64,000 nucleotides of DNA from JAPPOI01 sp028818055 (lineage in GTDB: Bacteria; Pseudomonadota; Alphaproteobacteria; Rhodobacterales; Rhodobacteraceae), in contig OZ253954.1 in NCBI GenBank assembly GCA_965267405.1, positions 186,001 through 250,000 on the forward strand. The letters are read 5' to 3'. The position numbers and the translations under genes are program-made. Of this stretch, positions 8,258-17,865 are shown one piece after another (the stretch's first letter is position 1; each line of letters begins with the position of its first letter). The notes beneath the pieces are model-generated. The model had not been told where the DNA came from. It saw only the letters and a list, made by a program, of their open reading frames with translations, and did no database searches.

Positions 8258-11157
8258 GCCAGCAAAACCGTATCGACGGCGGCTTGATTGACCGCCACCG
8301 CATACTGAAATTCGCGTTTAACGACAAGTGGTACAACGGCCATCCCGGCGACACGCTGGCCTCGGCTCTCCTGGCAAACGGGGTGCGACTGGTCGGACGC
8401 TCGTTCAAGTATCATCGTCCACGTGGGATTTTTTCGTCTGGATCGGAAGAACCCAACGCATTGGTCCAACTTCGCAAAGGTGCGGCGCAGGAACCAAACA
8501 CTCGCGCAACGACCGTCGAGCTTTTTGATGGGTTGTATGCGACAAGTCAAAACCACCGTGGATCGCTTGAATTCGACTTGATGGCCGCAAACGACCTGTT
8601 ATCGCCGTTCTTGTCCGCTGGCTTCTACTACAAGACATTCATGTGGCCGAAGGCATTTTGGGAGAAGCTTTACGAGCCGGTTATCCGTGCGTCAGCCGGG
8701 CTTGGTCGCCTTTCGATGGAAAATGATCCGGATCGTTACGATCACGGCTACCTGCATTGCGACTTGCTGATTATTGGCGCCGGTCCCGCGGGATTGGCAG
8801 CAGCGCTGGCGGCCGGGCGCGCTGGCGCTCGCGTCATTCTGGCCGACGAAGATTTCGTCATGGGCGGTCGATTGAACGCGGAAACTTACGAGGTCAACGC
8901 CGAAGGTGGCGGCGAATGGGCGCAAAAAGGCATAGCCGAACTGCAGGCCATGCCGAATGTCCGAATGATGACGCGTACTACGGTTTATGGCGCTTACGAT
9001 CACGGCATCTACGGTGCACTTGAACGCAAGACTGACCACTTGGCGGACAGCGGTGACAAGCCACGCCAAGTTCTTTGGCGCATCTATTCCAAATCGGCAG
9101 TCTTGGCCGCCGGTGCGACAGAAAGATCGATCGCATTTGGCAACAACGACCGTCCCGGTGTGATGCTGGCAGGCGCAGTCCGGACCTACGTCAACAGGTA
9201 CGGGGTGGCACCAGGTAAGAAAGTCGCTGTCTTTACCAACAATGACGACGGCTTGCGCACAGCCGAAGACCTGAGGGCGAAAGGCGTTGAGGTGACGCGT
9301 GTCATCGATGCGCGATCCGGCGACATGGTGGTGAACACAGTCGGTCGCAAGGGCATTCACACCGTCTATCTGAATAACGACCGCCACGTCGAAGCGGATT
9401 GTCTTGCTGTCTCGGGCGGCTGGTCTCCAAACGTTCACCTCACGTGCCATCATCGCGGACGGCCAACGTGGCGCGACGACATTGCCGGCTTTGTTCCAGG
9501 CGGCGAATTACCACCGGGCATGCATGTTGTCGGCTCGGCGAACGGAACGATGACATTGGCGGCGTGTTTGCAAGATGGGCACGCAAAAGGCGCCGAATTG
9601 GCTGCGTCTCTTGGTCATTCAAAGTCGGCGGGCGATGCGGCCAACGCAAACGACGAAGCCTTTGATATCAAACAGTTCTGGCACGTAGGGCATGGCAAAC
9701 ACCGTGCTTGGGTCGACCTCCAAAACGATGTGACCACGAAAGACGTGAAGCAGTCGCATCAGGAAGGCTTCCGCGCCGTCGAGCATCTGAAACGGTATAC
9801 GACGCTTGGAATGGCAACCGATCAGGGCAAAACCTCCAACATGCTTGGTCTGGCCGTGATGGCCGAGGCCAGCGGGAAGACGATCCCCGAGACTGGCACA
9901 ACAATCTTCCGCCCACCATACACACCAGTGCCTATCGGCGCTTTTGCGGGCCGCGCACGTGGCAAAGACTTCCGTCCGTTCCGTCTAACACCAAGCCATA
10001 AATGGGCTGAGGATAACGGCGCGGATTTCGTCGAAACCGGCATGTGGCTTCGGGCGCAGTGGTTCAAACGCCCCGGCGAAAAGGGCTGGCGTGACAGCGT
10101 GGACCGCGAGGTTGAAATGACCCGCAAGTCGGTCGGCATCTGTGACGTGACCACACTGGGCAAGATCGACATCCAAGGACGTGATGCGGCTGAGTTCCTG
10201 AACAGGATTTATGCAAATGCGTTCTTGAAGCTTCCTGTCGGCAAAGTCCGCTATGGCCTGATGCTGCGCGAAGATGGCATTTGCTACGACGATGGTACGA
10301 CGGCACGGCTTGCCGAAAACCACTTCGTGATGACGACAACAACGGCCAACGCCGTCGTGGTTTTCCGCAACATGGAGTTTGCGCGCCAGTGTCTCTGGCC
10401 GGACTTGGATGTGCACTTGATCTCAACCACCGATGGTTGGGCACAATTTGCGGTGGCCGGTCCAAACTCTCGCGCTTTGCTGTCGAAGGTTGTCGACGAT
10501 CTTGATCTGTCGAACGACGGCTTCCCGTTCATGGCTTGCGCCGAATGCACCGTTTTCGGCGGCACACCGGCACGGCTTTTCCGCATCTCGTTTTCGGGTG
10601 AACTCGCCTACGAAGTCGCGGTCCCTGCCCGCTATGGCGACAGCATGATCCGCGGACTGATGCAAGCTGGCGAAGAGTTTGATGTTGTGCCGTATGGCAC
10701 CGAAGCTTTGGGCGTCATGCGGATCGAGAAAGGTCACGCGGCGGGTAATGAACTAAATGGTCAGACCACCGCCGCGATGCTCGGACTTGGTGGCATGGTT
10801 TCGAAAAAGAAGGACTCGGTCGGCTCGAAACTGTCGGAGCGGCCCGGAATGAACGAAGACGATGATTTGCGTCTGGTCGGCTTCCGTCCGGTGGACCGGT
10901 CGATCTTGTTGACTGCCGGTGCGCACTTCCTAAACCCCGGCGATCCTGAAGATATGGCGCATGACCAGGGTTGGATGACGTCGGTCGCTTATTCACCGGA
11001 ATTGGGCCACTCGGTGGGCCTTGGATTCCTCAAAAGCGGCAAGGATCGGATCGGCGATACTATCCGCGCCTACAGTCCCGTGAGAAATCAGGATATAATG
11101 GTGGAGGTCTGCTCGGCCCACCACATCGACCCCGAAGGAGATCGTCAACGTGGCTGA
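8254..11157 (+). CDS. soxA: Heterotetrameric sarcosine oxidase alpha subunit (or MgdC)
   Basis: A 967-residue multidomain subunit. The N-terminal region (about 1-110) carries the SoxA fold signature HPGDTLASALLANGV and SFKYHRPRGI. An NAD-binding Rossmann domain follows with LLIIGAGPAGLAAALAAG (GAGPAG at 175-180). A C-terminal GcvT-type THF domain (about 570-960) includes KWAEDNGADFVETGMWLRAQWF and GYEA/ALGVMRIEKGH-type segments. It binds THF, accepts the methyl-derived C1 unit as 5,10-methylene-THF and holds NAD+. It overlaps soxD by 4 bases and soxG by 8. Downstream formate dehydrogenase, Fhs and FolD complete C1 oxidation, which explains the operon order. Confidence 0.92.
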   Translation: MSQQNRIDGGLIDRHRILKFAFNDKWYNGHPGDTLASALLANGVRLVGRSFKYHRPRGIFSSGSEEPNALVQLRKGAAQEPNTRATTVELFDGLYATSQNHRGSLEFDLMAANDLLSPFLSAGFYYKTFMWPKAFWEKLYEPVIRASAGLGRLSMENDPDRYDHGYLHCDLLIIGAGPAGLAAALAAGRAGARVILADEDFVMGGRLNAETYEVNAEGGGEWAQKGIAELQAMPNVRMMTRTTVYGAYDHGIYGALERKTDHLADSGDKPRQVLWRIYSKSAVLAAGATERSIAFGNNDRPGVMLAGAVRTYVNRYGVAPGKKVAVFTNNDDGLRTAEDLRAKGVEVTRVIDARSGDMVVNTVGRKGIHTVYLNNDRHVEADCLAVSGGWSPNVHLTCHHRGRPTWRDDIAGFVPGGELPPGMHVVGSANGTMTLAACLQDGHAKGAELAASLGHSKSAGDAANANDEAFDIKQFWHVGHGKHRAWVDLQNDVTTKDVKQSHQEGFRAVEHLKRYTTLGMATDQGKTSNMLGLAVMAEASGKTIPETGTTIFRPPYTPVPIGAFAGRARGKDFRPFRLTPSHKWAEDNGADFVETGMWLRAQWFKRPGEKGWRDSVDREVEMTRKSVGICDVTTLGKIDIQGRDAAEFLNRIYANAFLKLPVGKVRYGLMLREDGICYDDGTTARLAENHFVMTTTTANAVVVFRNMEFARQCLWPDLDVHLISTTDGWAQFAVAGPNSRALLSKVVDDLDLSNDGFPFMACAECTVFGGTPARLFRISFSGELAYEVAVPARYGDSMIRGLMQAGEEFDVVPYGTEALGVMRIEKGHAAGNELNGQTTAAMLGLGGMVSKKKDSVGSKLSERPGMNEDDDLRLVGFRPVDRSILLTAGAHFLNPGDPEDMAHDQGWMTSVAYSPELGHSVGLGFLKSGKDRIGDTIRAYSPVRNQDIMVEVCSAHHIDPEGDRQRG

Positions 11158-11716
11158 TTTTGCACTGACCGCTGCGCCGATTTTGGGTGGCGTCGATAAA
11201 TCCATTGGGAACTGTCACCTGCGCGAGCGCGATGATTTGGCGCTTGTTTCAGTCGCAACCCCGCTAGGAGGCGAAGCGGAACTCAAGGCGAAGCTTTCAT
11301 CGGGTTGGTCTCTGGAAACCCCGGAACCTACGATGAGTGTCGCGTCCGGTGATACCCGGGCAATCCGCACGTCAGCAGACCAACTGATGCTCGTGTTTCC
11401 TCACAGCGCCCCGGATGCCGTTGCCGCTGTCAGCGCAAAGATTGGCGATGCAGGTTATCTGACCGATCAAACCGACGTGTGGGTCGTTTTGGAGCTGTCG
11501 GGTGTCGATGCGAGATCAGCACTTGAACGGCTTTGCCCGTTGGACTTGCACCCAGATGCATTCGCGGTGAACGCATCAGGACGAACCGTCATGGAGCATA
11601 TGGGAGCGTTGATCGTGCGCACGGGCGAGGACACATATTTGCTGATGTCGGCCAGTTCGTCTGCAGGGTCATTTCTGCATGCGGTAGAAACATCTTGTGA
11701 GTGGATCGCTGAATGA
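11150..11716 (+). CDS. soxG: Sarcosine oxidase gamma subunit (or MgdD)
   Basis: A 188-residue SoxG-family subunit with distant similarity to the GcvT fold and no cofactor motif, which is normal for the family. Recognisable segments are TDVWVVLELSGVDARSALERLCPLDLHPDAF, RTVMEHMGALIVRTGEDTY and the C-terminal SFLHAVE. It completes the soxBDAG set. It overlaps soxA by 8 bases and the formate dehydrogenase fusion gene by 4 (ATGA), so all six genes from soxB to fdsA are probably translated from one message. The start is ATG-equivalent GTG with a GGAG site about 8 nt upstream. Confidence 0.88.
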   Translation: MADFALTAAPILGGVDKSIGNCHLRERDDLALVSVATPLGGEAELKAKLSSGWSLETPEPTMSVASGDTRAIRTSADQLMLVFPHSAPDAVAAVSAKIGDAGYLTDQTDVWVVLELSGVDARSALERLCPLDLHPDAFAVNASGRTVMEHMGALIVRTGEDTYLLMSASSSAGSFLHAVETSCEWIAE

Positions 11717-13395
11717 ACGATCAATCAGGCATCTGGAAAAAGGCACCCGGCAAAGGACGCAAGACCCCAAAAGGTCGCCAGATTATGGATGAAGCTCTGG
11801 CTGAAGTGCAGGCGCTCTTGGGCAACAGAGATCGGCGACCCGATCTCTTGATCGAGTTTTTGCACCTTATTCAGGACGAGTATGGGCATTTGAGCGCAGC
11901 GCATCTGGCGGCATTGGCGCATGAAATGCGGATGAGCCAGGCCGAGGTCTACGAGGTCGCGTCCTTTTACGCGCATTTCGACGTTGTGAAAGAAGGTGAA
12001 ACGCCACCGCCTGCGTTGACGATCCGTGTTTGTGACTCACTCAGTTGCGAACTTGCGGGAGCGCAACAACTGAAAGCCGCGCTTGAAGATGGCCTCGACC
12101 CTGCAAAGGTCCGTGTGGTCCGCGCGCCCTGTATGGGTCGCTGCGACACGGCACCCGTTATCGAACTTGGCCATAAGCACATTGATCACGCCACTCCGGA
12201 AAGCGTTCAGGCTGCAGTGGCGGCTGGCGATACACATCCAGAAATTCCCGAGTACCAGTCGCTGGCCGGCTGGCAAGCAGATGGCGGATACCAAACACTG
12301 CGCCAATTGCGGGAACAAGGTCATTGGAAAGAAGTTCAGGAAGATATTCTGAAATCTGGACTGCGCGGCCTCGGCGGCGCTGGCTTTCCAAGCGGCAAGA
12401 AGTGGGAATTTGTACGCGCCAACCCCGGACCGCGCTATTTGGCGGTCAACGGTGACGAAGGTGAGCCTGGCACATTCAAAGACCGCTACTATCTGGAACG
12501 CGAACCACATGTATTCCTTGAAGGCATGCTGATCGCCGCATGGGCGGTCGAGGCTGAAACATGCTTCATCTACATGCGCGACGAATATCCAGCCGTCCTG
12601 CATATCCTCGCAAAGGAAATCGCCGCATTGGAAGATGCTGGCATCGTCAAACCCGGCTACATTGATCTTAGGCGCGGCGCAGGTGCTTACATCTGCGGTG
12701 AAGAAAGTGCGATGATTGAGTCGATCGAGGGCAAGCGCGGCCTGCCCCGCCATCGCCCGCCGTTTGTCGCCCAAGTGGGCGTTTTCGGGCAGCCGACTTT
12801 GGTGCACAACATTGAAACGCTCTATTGGGTTGCGAAAGTTTGTCGTGAAGGCCCAGAAGTTCTGAATTCAACCGAAAAGAATGGGCGTACTGGGCTCCGC
12901 TCCTACTCGATTTCAGGTCGAGTCGCCGCGCCGGGTGTTTATCTGTTGCCCGCCGGTTCGACGATTACCGATCTGATTGAGGCCGCGGGAGGCATGATCG
13001 ACGGACACGAATTCAAGGCCTATCAGCCCGGAGGTCCGTCCGCAGGGCTTTTGCCGGCTTCCATCAACGACGTGCCTATGGATTTCGACACATTGCAGCC
13101 TCTTGGGACATTCATTGGGTCAGCTGCCGTAGTCATCCTGAGCGACAAAGACAGTGCGAAGGCAGCTGCGCTGAATATGCTTCGGTTCTTCGAGGATGAA
13201 AGCTGCGGCCAATGCACGCCATGCCGTGTTGGTTGTGAGAAAGCCGTCAAATTGATGCAGGCCGACACTTGGGATCAGCCACTGCTGGAAGAGCTTTGCG
13301 AAGCTATGGCAGATGCATCGATCTGCGGGCTTGGCCAAGCTGCGCCAAATCCGATCAGGCTAACCATGCAACATTTCGCGGACGAGGTGTCCTGA
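11713..13395 (+). CDS. fdsB: NAD-dependent formate dehydrogenase, fused gamma-beta subunit (FdsG-FdsB)
   Basis: A 560-residue fusion. Residues about 20-165 are a NuoE/FdsG-type thioredoxin-like domain with a [2Fe-2S] set C107, C112, C140, C144. Residues about 190-560 are a NuoF/FdsB domain with the FMN/NADH glycine motif SGLRGLGGAGFPSGKKW, GDEGEPGTFKDR, and a [4Fe-4S] motif CGQCTPCRVGC (from C498) plus C538. It takes electrons from formate via FdsA and reduces NAD+. In many bacteria fdsG and fdsB are separate genes; here they are one frame. It overlaps soxG by 4 bases and fdsA by 1 (TGATG). This couples formate oxidation directly to demethylation. Confidence 0.92.
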   Translation: MNDQSGIWKKAPGKGRKTPKGRQIMDEALAEVQALLGNRDRRPDLLIEFLHLIQDEYGHLSAAHLAALAHEMRMSQAEVYEVASFYAHFDVVKEGETPPPALTIRVCDSLSCELAGAQQLKAALEDGLDPAKVRVVRAPCMGRCDTAPVIELGHKHIDHATPESVQAAVAAGDTHPEIPEYQSLAGWQADGGYQTLRQLREQGHWKEVQEDILKSGLRGLGGAGFPSGKKWEFVRANPGPRYLAVNGDEGEPGTFKDRYYLEREPHVFLEGMLIAAWAVEAETCFIYMRDEYPAVLHILAKEIAALEDAGIVKPGYIDLRRGAGAYICGEESAMIESIEGKRGLPRHRPPFVAQVGVFGQPTLVHNIETLYWVAKVCREGPEVLNSTEKNGRTGLRSYSISGRVAAPGVYLLPAGSTITDLIEAAGGMIDGHEFKAYQPGGPSAGLLPASINDVPMDFDTLQPLGTFIGSAAVVILSDKDSAKAAALNMLRFFEDESCGQCTPCRVGCEKAVKLMQADTWDQPLLEELCEAMADASICGLGQAAPNPIRLTMQHFADEVS

Positions 13396-16154
13396 TGGCA
13401 AAAGTAACCTTCACCCTCGACGGCAAAACTGTAACGGCCGAGGCCGGCGAAACCATCTGGGAAGTTGCCAAGCGCGAGGGGACATTGATCCCTCACCTCT
13501 GCCACAAGGATGCGCCGGGATATCGGTCGGATGGCAATTGCCGTGCCTGCATGGTCGACATCGAAGGCGAGCGCACTTTGGCGGCGTCCTGTATTCGCAC
13601 GCCTTCAGATGGCATGGTCGTCTCATCGCAAGGCACGCGTGAAACCAAAGCCCGCAAGATGGTCATGGAAATGTTGGTTGCCGACCAACCCGAGCGTGAC
13701 GTGGCACACGACAAATCGAGCCATCTTTGGGATATGGCGGACGCGCAAGGTGTTGATGCCAGCCGTTTTCCCAAGCTTGAAGATGGCCGTATCCCGCTTC
13801 TTGATGACAGCCACGTTGCAATGAGCGTCAATCTTGATGCCTGCATTCAATGCGGGCTTTGTGTGCGCGCCTGCCGTGAAGTGCAGGTCAACGACGTGAT
13901 TGGCATGGCCGGTCGCGGGCACGACGCCTACCCTGTGTTCGATATCGACGATCCAATGGGGGCTTCGACCTGTGTTGCTTGCGGCGAATGTGTTCAAGCC
14001 TGTCCGACTGGCGCTTTAATGCCCGCGTCCGTGACGCCCGGCGACGCGGCTGGCGACAGCGCTGACTACGATGCAGAAGTCGACAGCGTTTGCCCATTCT
14101 GTGGTGTCGGCTGTCAGGTTTCGCTGAAAATCAAAGATGGCAAAGTAAAGTATGTCGAAGGCATCAACGGCCCGGCAAATGAAGGGCGGTTGTGCGTCAA
14201 AGGCCGATTTGGATACGACTATATCCACCATCAGCACCGCCTGACCAAACCATTGATCCGTCGCGATGATGCCCCTTCAAAGGGTCTGAATGTCGATCCC
14301 GGGAATTGGGATGAATTCTTCCGCGAAGCATCTTGGGAAGAGGCCATGGCGTTTGCAGCGGATGGTCTAAAAGACCGCGGACGCGAAGTTGCGGGCTTTG
14401 GTTCAGCCAAATGTACGAACGAAGAAGCCTACCTATTCCAGAAGTTCATCCGACAAGGGTTTGGCCATAACAACGTCGATCACTGCACACGGCTTTGCCA
14501 CGCATCATCCGTCGCGGCGTTGCTGGAGAACGTTGGTTCAGGCGCTGTGACAGCGACCTTCAATGAGATTGAAAATGCCGACGTCGCCATTGTGATCGGT
14601 GCCAACCCGATTGAAAACCACCCGGTCGCAGCGACGTTTTTTAAGCAGTTCACCAAACGCGGCGGCAAACTGATCGTCATGGACCCACGCGGTCAGGCAC
14701 TGAAGCGGTTTGCAACGCACATGCTGCAATTCCGCCCCGGCGCAGACGTTTCGATGCTGAACGCGATCATGCACGTGATCGTCGAGGAAGGTCTCTACGA
14801 CCAGCAGTACATCGATGCTTATACCGAGAATTGGGATGCCGAGAAGGCTCATCTGGCAGACTTTGCTCCCGAAAAGATGGCCGAGATCTGCGGCATCGAA
14901 CCCGACGTGCTGCGCGCCGTTGCACGGGATTTTGCGACTGCCAAGGCGGGCATGATTTTCTGGGGCATGGGCGTGTCGCAGCACATTCATGGTACCGACA
15001 ATTCACGGTGCCTGATCTCACTGGCACTGATGACCGGTCAGGTTGGCCGCCCAGGAACCGGGCTTCACCCGCTTCGGGGTCAAAACAATGTTCAGGGCGC
15101 ATCCGATGCGGGCCTGATACCGATGTTTTTGCCCGACTATCAATCTGTCTTGGACGATGGCGTCCGTTCAGCCTTTACCGATGTCTGGCAATCTGAAGAT
15201 TTCTCGTCCGAAAAGGGCCTGACCGTGACCGAGATCATGGATGCGGTTCACGACGATCAGATCAAGGCGATGTATATCTTGGGTGAAAACCCAGCCATGT
15301 CAGACCCTGATGTGGAACATGCGCGAGATGCGCTGGCAAAGCTGGACCACCTTGTTGTGCAGGACATTTTCCTGACCGAAACGGCAAATTACGCCGACGT
15401 GATCCTTCCTGCGTCAGCCTTCTACGAAAAATCCGGCACCGTGACGAACACGAACCGTCAGGTCCAGATGGGCCGCCCCGCCGTTGCCCCTCCGGGTGAG
15501 GCACGCGAAGACTGGGCAATCACGGTGGAATTGGCACAGCGATGCGGACTGCCCTGGCAATACGACAGCCCAGCCGACGTTTTTGCGGAAATGAAGCAGA
15601 ACATGGCGTCGCTCGACAACATCACTTGGGATCGTCTGATGGGCGAAAACGCTGTGACCTACCCGTCGCTCAGCCCCGAAGATCCCGGGCAGGCTATTGT
15701 CTTTGGTGATGGATTCCCACGCCAAGACGGCCGCGCTAAGTTCACTCCCGCAAGCGTCATCGCACCCGATGAAACACCGGATGCCGATTATCCGATGATC
15801 CTGACCACGGGACGCCAGCTTGAGCATTGGCATACTGGGTCGATGACACGGCGTTCAAAGGTTTTGGATGCGGTCGAGCCCGAGGCCAACTGTTCGCTTC
15901 ATCCGTCAACGCTTCGAAAGTTGGGCGTGGAACCGGGTGACCAAGTCCGCCTGACCACCAGACGCGGATCGATCGAGATTATGGCGCGGTCAGACCGTGC
16001 CGTTGCACCTGACATGGTGTTTGTCCCCTTCGCCTATGTCGAAGCGGCAGCGAACATCCTGACAAATCCAGCCGTGGACCCCTACGGCAAGATCCCCGAG
16101 TTCAAATTCGCGGCCGTCAAGGTCGAGAAAGCTACAGCCATCGCGGCCGAATAG
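13395..16154 (+). CDS. fdsA: Formate dehydrogenase alpha subunit (molybdopterin, FdsA)
   Basis: A 919-residue molybdenum/tungsten bis-MGD subunit oxidising formate to CO2. The N-terminal [2Fe-2S] ferredoxin domain uses C36, C49, C52, C66. Two ferredoxin-type [4Fe-4S] motifs follow (C150-x2-C-x2-C-x3-C and C193-x2-C-x2-C-x3-C), then the catalytic-domain [4Fe-4S] CPFCGVGC (from 233). The metal ligand is predicted as C368 in DHCTRLCHASS, where E. coli FdhF has selenocysteine, so this is the Cys form. The ATG at 13395 overlaps the upstream stop as TGATG; an upstream in-frame extension to 13269 is only read-through of the previous gene's coding sequence. The usual fdsC/fdhD and fdsD companions are not next to it. 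Confidence 0.93.
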   Translation: MAKVTFTLDGKTVTAEAGETIWEVAKREGTLIPHLCHKDAPGYRSDGNCRACMVDIEGERTLAASCIRTPSDGMVVSSQGTRETKARKMVMEMLVADQPERDVAHDKSSHLWDMADAQGVDASRFPKLEDGRIPLLDDSHVAMSVNLDACIQCGLCVRACREVQVNDVIGMAGRGHDAYPVFDIDDPMGASTCVACGECVQACPTGALMPASVTPGDAAGDSADYDAEVDSVCPFCGVGCQVSLKIKDGKVKYVEGINGPANEGRLCVKGRFGYDYIHHQHRLTKPLIRRDDAPSKGLNVDPGNWDEFFREASWEEAMAFAADGLKDRGREVAGFGSAKCTNEEAYLFQKFIRQGFGHNNVDHCTRLCHASSVAALLENVGSGAVTATFNEIENADVAIVIGANPIENHPVAATFFKQFTKRGGKLIVMDPRGQALKRFATHMLQFRPGADVSMLNAIMHVIVEEGLYDQQYIDAYTENWDAEKAHLADFAPEKMAEICGIEPDVLRAVARDFATAKAGMIFWGMGVSQHIHGTDNSRCLISLALMTGQVGRPGTGLHPLRGQNNVQGASDAGLIPMFLPDYQSVLDDGVRSAFTDVWQSEDFSSEKGLTVTEIMDAVHDDQIKAMYILGENPAMSDPDVEHARDALAKLDHLVVQDIFLTETANYADVILPASAFYEKSGTVTNTNRQVQMGRPAVAPPGEAREDWAITVELAQRCGLPWQYDSPADVFAEMKQNMASLDNITWDRLMGENAVTYPSLSPEDPGQAIVFGDGFPRQDGRAKFTPASVIAPDETPDADYPMILTTGRQLEHWHTGSMTRRSKVLDAVEPEANCSLHPSTLRKLGVEPGDQVRLTTRRGSIEIMARSDRAVAPDMVFVPFAYVEAAANILTNPAVDPYGKIPEFKFAAVKVEKATAIAAE

Positions 16155-16178
16155 ACGCGAAATAGAAGGACTAACCCA

Positions 16179-17855
16179 ATGGCTTACAAGAGTGACATCG
16201 AAATCGCACGCGAAGCGACCAAGCGTCCGATTCAAGAGATCGGTGACAAGTTGGGGATCCCAACCGAACACCTTTTGCCCTATGGGCACGACAAAGCCAA
16301 AGTCAGTCAGGACTTCATCAACTCAGTACAAGGCAACAAGAACGGCAAGCTGATCCTTGTGACCGCGATCAACCCAACGCCAGCGGGCGAAGGTAAAACG
16401 ACGACCACGGTGGGTTTGGGCGACGGTCTGAACCGGATTGGCAAGAATGCGATGGTCTGTATTCGCGAAGCGTCCCTTGGGCCGAACTTCGGCATGAAGG
16501 GCGGCGCCGCCGGTGGTGGATACGCGCAGGTCGTTCCAATGGAAGAAATGAACCTTCATTTCACCGGTGACTTTCACGCGATCACTTCGGCGCACTCACT
16601 TTTGTCGGCAATGATCGACAACCACATCTACTGGGGCAATGAACAGGAAATCGATATCCGACGCGTTCAGTGGCGCCGGGTTGTTGACATGAATGACCGC
16701 GCCCTTCGCCAGATCAACGTTTCGCTAGGCGGCGTCGCCAATGGCTTCCCGCGTGAAGGCGGCTTTGACATCACCGTGGCGTCCGAAGTCATGGCGATCC
16801 TGTGCCTCGCAAAGGACCTGAAGGACCTTCAACAGCGTCTCGGCGACATGATTGTTGCTTATCGCCGCGATCGTTCTCCGGTGTTCTGCCGCGATATCAA
16901 GGCCGACGGCGCGATGACCGTTCTATTGAAGGACGCGATGCAGCCGAACCTTGTTCAGACGCTGGAAAACAACCCAGCCTTTGTCCACGGCGGCCCGTTT
17001 GCGAACATCGCGCACGGCTGTAACTCGGTCATCGCGACGACAACCGCTTTGAAGCTGGCCGACTACGTCGTGACCGAAGCAGGCTTCGGAGCCGACTTGG
17101 GCGCCGAAAAGTTCCTGAACATCAAATGCCGCAAGGCCGGTCTGGCACCGGATTGTGTTGTTCTGGTCGCAACAATTCGCGCCATGAAAATGAATGGCGG
17201 CGTTGCAAAGGCCGATCTGGGTGAAGAAAACGTCGATGCGGTCAAGGAAGGCTGCGCCAACCTTGGGCGCCATATCGGCAACCTGAAGTCTTTCGGAGTT
17301 CCTGTCGTTGTCGCCGTCAACCACTTCGTCACAGACACCGATGCCGAGGTTCAGGCAGTCAAAGACTATGTCGAGACCCAAGGGTCGGAAGCCATCGTTT
17401 CCCGTCACTGGGAGCTTGGCTCGGAAGGTTCCGCTGATCTGGCAACCCGCGTCGCCGATATCGCCGACAGTGGCGTCAGCCAGTTCGCGCCGCTCTACAA
17501 AGACGAAATGCCGCTCTTTGAGAAAATCGAACGCATCGCAAAGTCGATCTATCGTGCTGACGAAGTGCTGGCGGACAAAAAGATCCGAGATCAGCTCAAG
17601 CTTTGGGAAGAGCAAGGCTATGGCAACCTGCCGGTCTGTATGGCGAAAACCCAGTACAGTTTCTCGACCGATCCAAATCTGCGCGGTGCACCGACCGGTC
17701 ACTCGGTTCCTGTGCGCGAGGTTCGCCTCAGCGCTGGGGCAGGCTTCGTAGTCGTTGTCTGCGGAGAGATCATGACCATGCCAGGTCTGCCTCGGAAACC
17801 TGCCGCTGAAACCATCATGTTGAATGATGACGGCCAGATCGAGGGCTTGTTCTAA
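16179..17855 (+). CDS. fhs: Formate-tetrahydrofolate ligase
   Basis: A 558-residue enzyme of normal family length that interconverts formate plus THF plus ATP with 10-formyl-THF. The nucleotide loop NPTPAGEGKTTTTVGLGDGL (P-loop about 68-76) and the family segments LGPNFGMKGGAAGGGYAQV, MNLHFTGDFHAI and FGADLGAEKFLNIKCR are all present. In a demethylating marine bacterium it can run towards formate and ATP, feeding the formate dehydrogenase encoded just upstream. It begins 24 bp after fdsA with an AGAAGGA ribosome site, and is followed 10 bp later by folD paralogue 1. It is cytoplasmic. Confidence 0.96.
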   Translation: MAYKSDIEIAREATKRPIQEIGDKLGIPTEHLLPYGHDKAKVSQDFINSVQGNKNGKLILVTAINPTPAGEGKTTTTVGLGDGLNRIGKNAMVCIREASLGPNFGMKGGAAGGGYAQVVPMEEMNLHFTGDFHAITSAHSLLSAMIDNHIYWGNEQEIDIRRVQWRRVVDMNDRALRQINVSLGGVANGFPREGGFDITVASEVMAILCLAKDLKDLQQRLGDMIVAYRRDRSPVFCRDIKADGAMTVLLKDAMQPNLVQTLENNPAFVHGGPFANIAHGCNSVIATTTALKLADYVVTEAGFGADLGAEKFLNIKCRKAGLAPDCVVLVATIRAMKMNGGVAKADLGEENVDAVKEGCANLGRHIGNLKSFGVPVVVAVNHFVTDTDAEVQAVKDYVETQGSEAIVSRHWELGSEGSADLATRVADIADSGVSQFAPLYKDEMPLFEKIERIAKSIYRADEVLADKKIRDQLKLWEEQGYGNLPVCMAKTQYSFSTDPNLRGAPTGHSVPVREVRLSAGAGFVVVVCGEIMTMPGLPRKPAAETIMLNDDGQIEGLF

Positions 17856-17865
17856 GGACCTGAAC

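Noticed and set aside
13395..16154. Selenocysteine in formate dehydrogenase
   Set aside because: The metal-ligand position is an ordinary Cys codon (C368) and no in-frame TGA is present.
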